Positions 59,140 through 64,000 of a stretch of DNA of 64,000 nucleotides are shown here, one piece after another (the first letter of the stretch is position 1; every line of letters begins with the position of its first letter). The stretch covers positions 1 to 64,000 of the forward strand of contig NZ_JACZFQ010000016.1 in the NCBI RefSeq assembly GCF_014904755.1, read 5' to 3'. This DNA is from Neoluteolibacter marinus (lineage in GTDB: Bacteria; Verrucomicrobiota; Verrucomicrobiia; Verrucomicrobiales; Akkermansiaceae). The notes beneath the pieces are model-generated. The model saw only the letters and a list, made by a program, of their open reading frames with translations, did not search any database and was not told the DNA's origin. The position numbers and the translations under genes were made by a program.

Positions 59140-62100
59140 GTGAAAAGCTCCCCCCTTTTCGCAGGGCTGGCGTGCCTTCTTTCCCTCGCGTCGTCTGCAG
59201 CCTGCCGGGCGGACGAACCAAGGAGGTCCCCGTTGACCTTTGAGCTTCCCGGGGCCTTTGCCGTGGGGACCGAGGGATTGATTCGCGTGAAGGCACCCCC
59301 AGGGGCACCGCCGATCGGGCTGAAGGTCGTGCCGTTCACCGAAGTGAAGGCGGCGTCGGATCCCGCGGACGTGACGGTTCCCGGATCGGTGGATTGGGTC
59401 GACGGGGCGGCTGTGATCCCGCTCCAGGTGCGGGGCGACGGGGAATTCGCGGTGGTGGTGGATGCCGGGGGCGAGTCCTACCAGCTGGCGGTGGTGTCGG
59501 AAGGCGGCAGGGTCTGGGTCGGCGAGGGGACGATCGGCAGCCTGCTCCAGGAGCGCTTGCTGCGGGAGCTGAAGCAGGAAGTCCCGGCTGCGCAGCTGAA
59601 GGAGGCCTTCGGGGTGCGCTACCACGGGCTCCTGGAAAAACGGTCCCGTCAGGGGGCGGTGCCCCGGAATGCCGCGGGGCGGGCCGCCCGGGTGCTTGAA
59701 CCGACGGACATCGCGGCGGGCGACCTTCTCCATTTCAAGGCGGAATGGCAGGGACCGGTTCCCGATGATCCGGCGGATCCGGCGATACCCGCGAACCTGA
59801 CGATGTTCGGGAACTTCCCGGTCGATGGTATTCGCGTCGAGGTGTGCGACGCCTCCAGCAACGAGCGGGTGGCCGTGACCCATCTGGTCGATGGCCATTG
59901 TTCCTTCGTCGCGCCGGTGGCGATGTTCCGTCCGAAGATCACCTTGGTGGCGACCTTTCCCGGGATCACCCCGACGGGGGAAACCGCAACGGCGGGCGGC
60001 GGCATCGGGGGCTTCGACGTCGAGGACAATGCCGGCAATCCCTACACCTTCGAGGTGCCGGAGCCGTTGGCCCTGATCGGCAAAACCGGCGACGAGGCCG
60101 GGACCCTGGTCTTCGACCGCAGCGCCGGCCATGGCGGGGACAACCTCGCGCAGGTGATGTCGGTCTTCCATTGCGTGGCCGACATGGTGCGCGAGCTGAA
60201 GGTGACGATCGGCGAAGACAAGGCGCCGGGCTTCAAGGTCGTGTTTCCCCAGCCGGGTGCATCGTCATTTTACAGCCGCACCGACCTGAAGCTGCACATC
60301 ACGGGCGTCCGGGCCTACGTGTGGGATGTGATCGGCCATGAGTTCGGCCACATGGTCCAGCACGACACCGGATCGATCGACTCGCAGGGCGGCAGTCACA
60401 ACGGGTCCAACCAGTACGAATACGAATCCAACGCCAGCACCTACCGGAACAAGGAGTTGTCCAACCGGCTGGCCTTGAACGAAGGCTACGGCACCTGGGT
60501 GGGGGTGGCCTTCACCGAGCGCTCGGCGCGCTACGCGGACAAGTTGAAGTGGGTGGGTGACAAGCTCTACCGGGATTGGGTCAATCTCGAGGGCAACAGC
60601 CCGAGGTTCCGGTTCGGGGCCTCCGCCTACAAGGGCGAGGACACCGAGCTCGCGGTGCAGGCGCTGTTGTGGGACCTGCACGACGACAACGGCGAGTCCT
60701 ACGCGGCGACGGGCCGGGGCGACCGCACGGCCCTAGGGATGAAGAGGGTCTTTGAACGCTTCAAGGGCAAGAACATGCAGAGCGTGTCCGATGTCTGGCG
60801 GGAGTTGTTTGTGCCCGGCGGGGACATGGCGAATCTCACCGGGGCCACGCGGATCGATGCCGAGGCCCTGGACCAGGCGCTCGATGCGGCGGTGACCTTC
60901 GCCGAGTTCGGGATCGCGCCCCATTTGTTCATTCCGGCGGACGGCGGGACGCTCGACCTTGCGCGGCTGCCGGGGCCGCGGGTGCGCTGGCGGCAATACG
61001 CGACCGGCGATCCGGAGATGAACCTGAACCGCTTCCAGCTCATCCTCTACAGCGGCGACCGGACGGAGGTGCTGTGGAAATCGGAGGTCTTTGCCGGGGA
61101 CCTCCCGCCCTTGGTCCGGTCCGGGAGCAGCACCCATGAATACCAACTGCAGGAGAATGACCTGAACGCGATCAACCGCGCGGTCCGGGACCGGAACGAT
61201 CGTTCGGCGGTCTTCGCTTTGCTCGGCTCCTCGAGCCTGGCCCCGGAAACCGGCAGCTATCTGAGTCCGGGCGTCGCAGTGCAGCTGCAGCCGGTCAACC
61301 GGGCGATGGTGGTGGTGCTGGATTGCTCGGAAACGAAATCGTCCACGGACCCGGGCCACCTGGGGGTGGATGTCGCGAAGAGCCTGCTGGAGCGGCTTGT
61401 GTCGTCGGAAGAGGCGGTGACCGATCCTCCGCGGGTGCCGGATCTGGCGGCGCTTGTCGGCTTCAATAAAACGGCGGAGGTGCTCGTGGACTTCGGCGAT
61501 CCCGACGAGGTTGCGTCCGCTCTCGATGGCCTCGGGTTCTCCGGTGGAGCGAGGGTCGACCGTGGCATCCGGGCGGCCGTCGAGATGCTCGATCGGATCA
61601 ATATCCAATCGAGCTTGGCGGGATCGCTTCGGGATCGCGCCTCGATCGTTGTGTTGAGCCGCGGCCGCAACCGCACCGGCCAGGCGGCGGTGGTCCGGGC
61701 GATCCGCGCCGCCACGGAAAAGGGCTACCGGGTGCACTATGCAGATGTCTCGCCGGGTGCCGTCGTGCCACCGGCCGCGTTGGCGGTGCGGCTGTCGAGG
61801 GGGCGCTGGAGCAGGGCGCCGGACCGGATCGCCGGGGCAGTGCTGGGTTCCGGGGGCGTTTTTTCCCGCTTGGTCGATGACGGGTCCCGCAGCGACTTCG
61901 TCGACCGGGTCAATGCCAGCGGTGCGATCGGGTTGCTCGCGGTTGCGAGCGGCGATCCGGAACTTCGTGCGGTGGGTTTCCTCGACGGAAGTTTTGTCCT
62001 CGAGATCGACGCGGCGGCCGGGATCCGCGGGCAGGTGCAGTATTCCGACGATGGCGGCATGAGCTGGGAGGTCGCGTCCCCGCCGTTCGAGGGCCGCGGG

Positions 62101-62193
62101 GTGCCGCAGCGCTGGCTGGATGCCGGTCCGCCGGGGACACGGATTCATCCGGACCAGGTGCCCTCGCGCTGGTACCGGCTGAGCACTCCGTGA
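59140..62193 (+). CDS. Secreted metalloprotease-like protein with degenerate vWA-like domain
   Basis: This is 1017 residues from the GTG at 59140, chosen because the signal peptide begins there (VKSSPLFAGLACLLSLASSA); a GTG at 59110 is also possible. A zinc-protease motif HEFGH is at about residues 400-404, followed by a candidate third ligand Glu in LALNEGYGTW near 448. The C-terminal region (about 720-870) looks like a von Willebrand A domain (AMVVVLDCSETKSS, then ALVGFNKTAEVLVDF, then GGARVDRGIRAAVEML). Its metal site is poor: LSRG stands where DG is usual. Function unknown; probably surface proteolysis or adhesion. Codon use matches the backbone. Confidence 0.7.
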   Translation: MKSSPLFAGLACLLSLASSAACRADEPRRSPLTFELPGAFAVGTEGLIRVKAPPGAPPIGLKVVPFTEVKAASDPADVTVPGSVDWVDGAAVIPLQVRGDGEFAVVVDAGGESYQLAVVSEGGRVWVGEGTIGSLLQERLLRELKQEVPAAQLKEAFGVRYHGLLEKRSRQGAVPRNAAGRAARVLEPTDIAAGDLLHFKAEWQGPVPDDPADPAIPANLTMFGNFPVDGIRVEVCDASSNERVAVTHLVDGHCSFVAPVAMFRPKITLVATFPGITPTGETATAGGGIGGFDVEDNAGNPYTFEVPEPLALIGKTGDEAGTLVFDRSAGHGGDNLAQVMSVFHCVADMVRELKVTIGEDKAPGFKVVFPQPGASSFYSRTDLKLHITGVRAYVWDVIGHEFGHMVQHDTGSIDSQGGSHNGSNQYEYESNASTYRNKELSNRLALNEGYGTWVGVAFTERSARYADKLKWVGDKLYRDWVNLEGNSPRFRFGASAYKGEDTELAVQALLWDLHDDNGESYAATGRGDRTALGMKRVFERFKGKNMQSVSDVWRELFVPGGDMANLTGATRIDAEALDQALDAAVTFAEFGIAPHLFIPADGGTLDLARLPGPRVRWRQYATGDPEMNLNRFQLILYSGDRTEVLWKSEVFAGDLPPLVRSGSSTHEYQLQENDLNAINRAVRDRNDRSAVFALLGSSSLAPETGSYLSPGVAVQLQPVNRAMVVVLDCSETKSSTDPGHLGVDVAKSLLERLVSSEEAVTDPPRVPDLAALVGFNKTAEVLVDFGDPDEVASALDGLGFSGGARVDRGIRAAVEMLDRINIQSSLAGSLRDRASIVVLSRGRNRTGQAAVVRAIRAATEKGYRVHYADVSPGAVVPPAALAVRLSRGRWSRAPDRIAGAVLGSGGVFSRLVDDGSRSDFVDRVNASGAIGLLAVASGDPELRAVGFLDGSFVLEIDAAAGIRGQVQYSDDGGMSWEVASPPFEGRGVPQRWLDAGPPGTRIHPDQVPSRWYRLSTP

Positions 62194-62208
62194 TTCCCGG
62201 AGGCGGGA

Positions 62209-62970
62209 TCACGATGCCGGCGTGCCGGCGTGGCCGCCGCGGGCGATCTTGATGAACACGTCCTCGAGGTCGTCCTCCTGGAAGTGCCGGGTGATTTCCT
62301 CAGGCGTGCCGGCGGCGAGGATTTTCCCCTCATGGAGGAACAGCACGCGATCGCAGACCTCCTCGATGTCCCGCATGTTGTGGGAGGTGTAGAGAATCGC
62401 CGGGTGGCGCTCGCGCTGGACCCGCCGGACCAGCTTGCGCACCTTGTCGGCGATATCGGGGTCCAGCGAGGCGGTCGGTTCGTCAAGGAGCAGGAGCTCG
62501 GGGTCGTTGAGCAGGGCCTTGGCCAGGTTCACCCGGGTCGACTCGCCGGCGCTGAGCTGGCCGGTGGTTTTCTCGGCCAGCTTGGCGATCTCCAGCAGTT
62601 CGAGCAACTCGGCGACCTTGGCCTTCGCTTTCGGCACGGAGTAGAGCCGGGCGAAGATCTCGAGGTTGTGGCGGACCTTCAGGTTGCCGGGAAGGGTGGC
62701 GTAGGTGGTGCAGAAATTGGCGCGCTGCAGGATCTCGAGGCGGTGCTTCTGCAAGTCCATGCCGAAGGCGCGGATGCTGCCGCCACTCGGTGTGATCAGG
62801 CCGAGGATCATGTTCATCAGCGTCGTCTTGCCGGCACCGTTCACGCCGAGCAGGCCGACGGTTTCGCCGGAATGGACCTTGAACGAGACTTCATCGACCG
62901 CGGTGAAGCCGTCGAACCGTTTGATCACGCCATCGATTTCCAGCAGCACCTCGGACATCGGCGCCAGCAT
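62209..62970 (-). CDS. ABC transporter ATP-binding protein (ABC-2 exporter type)
   Basis: This is 249-253 residues; the ATG at 62970 follows the previous stop directly, and an ATG at 62958 (MSEVLLEIDGVIKRFD) is also possible. Walker A is GVNGAGKTTL, the signature is LSAGESTRVNLAKALL, and Walker B is LLLLDEPTASLD, with a late YTSHNMRDIEEVCDR. The C-terminal tail (EEITRHFQEDDLEDVFIKIA) is normal for the class. It is coupled to the upstream PQQ-type gene. The nearest permease on the same strand is at 56934. Confidence 0.88.
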   Translation of the reverse strand: MLAPMSEVLLEIDGVIKRFDGFTAVDEVSFKVHSGETVGLLGVNGAGKTTLMNMILGLITPSGGSIRAFGMDLQKHRLEILQRANFCTTYATLPGNLKVRHNLEIFARLYSVPKAKAKVAELLELLEIAKLAEKTTGQLSAGESTRVNLAKALLNDPELLLLDEPTASLDPDIADKVRKLVRRVQRERHPAILYTSHNMRDIEEVCDRVLFLHEGKILAAGTPEEITRHFQEDDLEDVFIKIARGGHAGTPAS

Positions 62971-64000
62971 TCACCCGCCGGTGATTTTCCACAAGTGTTC
63001 CTCGGTGCGGAGGAAGATGGCACCGTCGAGCAGGGCCGGCGAGGCGAGCGAGCGTTCGGCCATGTCGATCTCGGAAAGGATCGTGGCGCCCTTGGCCGAG
63101 AGACGCAGGACGAAGCAAACGCCGTCCTCGGACACGCAGTAGAGCGTGTCACCGGCGAGCACCGGGGAGGCGGAGAAATTGCCGGCCAGCTTTTGCTTCC
63201 AGAGGGCTTTGCCGGTCGCGGCGTCCAGGGCACTCAGCAGGCCGGTGTCGTCGAGCATCAGCAGGCGTCCGCCGGAGGCGATCATCGACGGGGTCTTGGG
63301 GACCCGGCGGGTGGCCTGCCACGCGATCCTCGACCCGGTGAGGTCGCCGGTCCCGCCGTCCAGCCGGATCGCCAGCAGCTTCGGGAGGTTGTAGCCGGTG
63401 GCGACGAAGGCCAGGCCGCCGGCGACGACCGGACGCGGCACCACCGAGTAGCCCTCGCCGTAGGTGACCTTCCAGCGCAGCTTGCCGTCGGCCGGGTCGT
63501 AGCCGCCGACAAAACCGCTGGCGGGGCTGAGGATTTCGGGGCGGCCGTTGTTTTCGATCAGGAGCGGGGTGCAGAAAGAGAAATAGCTGCGCACCTCGTG
63601 GTCCCGAGGCGTCCGCCAGGCGATCGAGCCGTCCTTGCAATCCAGGGCCACCAGCGCGGGATCTTTCTCGGCATCGGCGCTGACCACCAGCAGCTTGCCC
63701 GCGAGGATCGGGGAACTGCCGTTGCCATGCATCGGCGGGTAGTGGATCTGCTGTTTCCAGCGCACCTGGCCGTCGCCGAGAGCCAGCGCGGCGGTGCCCA
63801 TGTGGCCGAAGTGGACGTAGACGGTATCGCCGCCGATCACAGGGGTGGGGCTGGCGAGGCTGTTTTTGGCGTGAAGGGCGGCGGTTTCCTCGCCGGCGGG
63901 CTGGAACAGGTCGACGCTCCAGGCCTCGTCGCCGCTCGCGAGGTCGAGGGCGAAGGCCATCAGGGTGGTGGTGTCGCCGTCCTTCTTTGCCCCGGTGAGG
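62971..64000 (-). CDS. PQQ-type beta-propeller protein, N-terminus beyond the window
   Basis: 343 codons are visible and the frame is open to the right edge, so the start is outside. The protein consists of PQQ/WD-type blades: ALALGDGQVRWKQQIHYPPM, VALDCKDGSIAWRTPRD, GYDPADGKLRWKVTYGEGYS, ALDAATGKALWKQKLAGNFS. These GxW-type blades fit the PQQ-like propeller family (outer-membrane assembly BamB or secreted quinoprotein-like proteins). Its stop is followed at once by the ABC ATPase start. The function cannot be told from this half. Confidence 0.85.
   Translation of the reverse strand, partial: LTGAKKDGDTTTLMAFALDLASGDEAWSVDLFQPAGEETAALHAKNSLASPTPVIGGDTVYVHFGHMGTAALALGDGQVRWKQQIHYPPMHGNGSSPILAGKLLVVSADAEKDPALVALDCKDGSIAWRTPRDHEVRSYFSFCTPLLIENNGRPEILSPASGFVGGYDPADGKLRWKVTYGEGYSVVPRPVVAGGLAFVATGYNLPKLLAIRLDGGTGDLTGSRIAWQATRRVPKTPSMIASGGRLLMLDDTGLLSALDAATGKALWKQKLAGNFSASPVLAGDTLYCVSEDGVCFVLRLSAKGATILSEIDMAERSLASPALLDGAIFLRTEEHLWKITGG

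Overview
The window looks like a piece of a GC-rich Verrucomicrobiota chromosome, most likely near the Verrucomicrobiales (Luteolibacter or Haloferula type). The evidence is two very large secreted PVC-type cytochrome c proteins, a DUF1080 protein, a PEP-CTERM-tagged protein, a CotH/lamin-tail exoprotein and a HAF-repeat protein. All of these are characteristic of this phylum. Few genes have clear Shine-Dalgarno sites. No rRNA gene and no complete tRNA gene was found.

Bases 1 to about 11,754 look like one end of an integrated mobile element. Its inferred right edge is a 56-base 3' fragment of a tRNA-Leu(UAA) gene at 11,699-11,754, next to a tyrosine integrase (10,326-11,546). Inside are a leftward nuclease/lipoprotein operon (1-1,824), an IS3-family insertion sequence (2,337-3,546) sitting in a degraded membrane-protein gene, and an Xre regulator. 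A leftward cassette follows (8,440 to 4,052): a small excisionase-like HTH protein, a Rep-like protein and two large proteins that share a winged-helix C-terminus. After these come an AT-rich orphan gene and a shattered IS5-family transposase. The intact tRNA gene and the other end of the element would lie left of the window.

Bases 11,755 to 64,000 look like chromosomal backbone with short operons on both strands. From 12 to 26 kb there are an ExbD-like protein, a substrate-binding/OmpA fusion, a DUF3616 protein, a PepSY protein with a two-component system, a GH63-like glucosidase, a DUF1080 protein, a Uup-type ABC-F ATPase and a 2-Cys peroxiredoxin. From 26.7 to 40 kb there are a 242-bp palindromic element, htpG, two PVC-type heme proteins, a repeat-rich lipoprotein and the CotH exoprotein. 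From 40 to 54 kb there are an orphan ABC ATPase, sucA-sucB, an amidase, a YkgJ-type protein, a PEP-CTERM protein, ilvB-ilvN, a soluble sugar-dehydrogenase-like protein, and yqeY-ispD-M16 peptidase. From 54 to 64 kb there are a YiiX-like lipoprotein, a HAF-repeat protein, a DUF3592 protein, an ABC-2 permease, a tautomerase with a divergent HxlR regulator, a metalloprotease/vWA-like giant, an ABC ATPase and a PQQ-type beta-propeller protein that runs off the right edge.

Housekeeping functions covered are the TCA cycle (2-oxoglutarate dehydrogenase E1 and E2), branched-chain amino-acid synthesis (ilvBN), isoprenoid synthesis (ispD) and protein quality control (htpG). The accessory interest lies mainly in the 1-11.7 kb element. 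The clearest oddities in the backbone are an E2 enzyme with two lipoyl domains and no visible E3-binding domain, the substrate-binding/OmpA fusion, the long palindrome before htpG and the metalloprotease with a damaged vWA-like domain.
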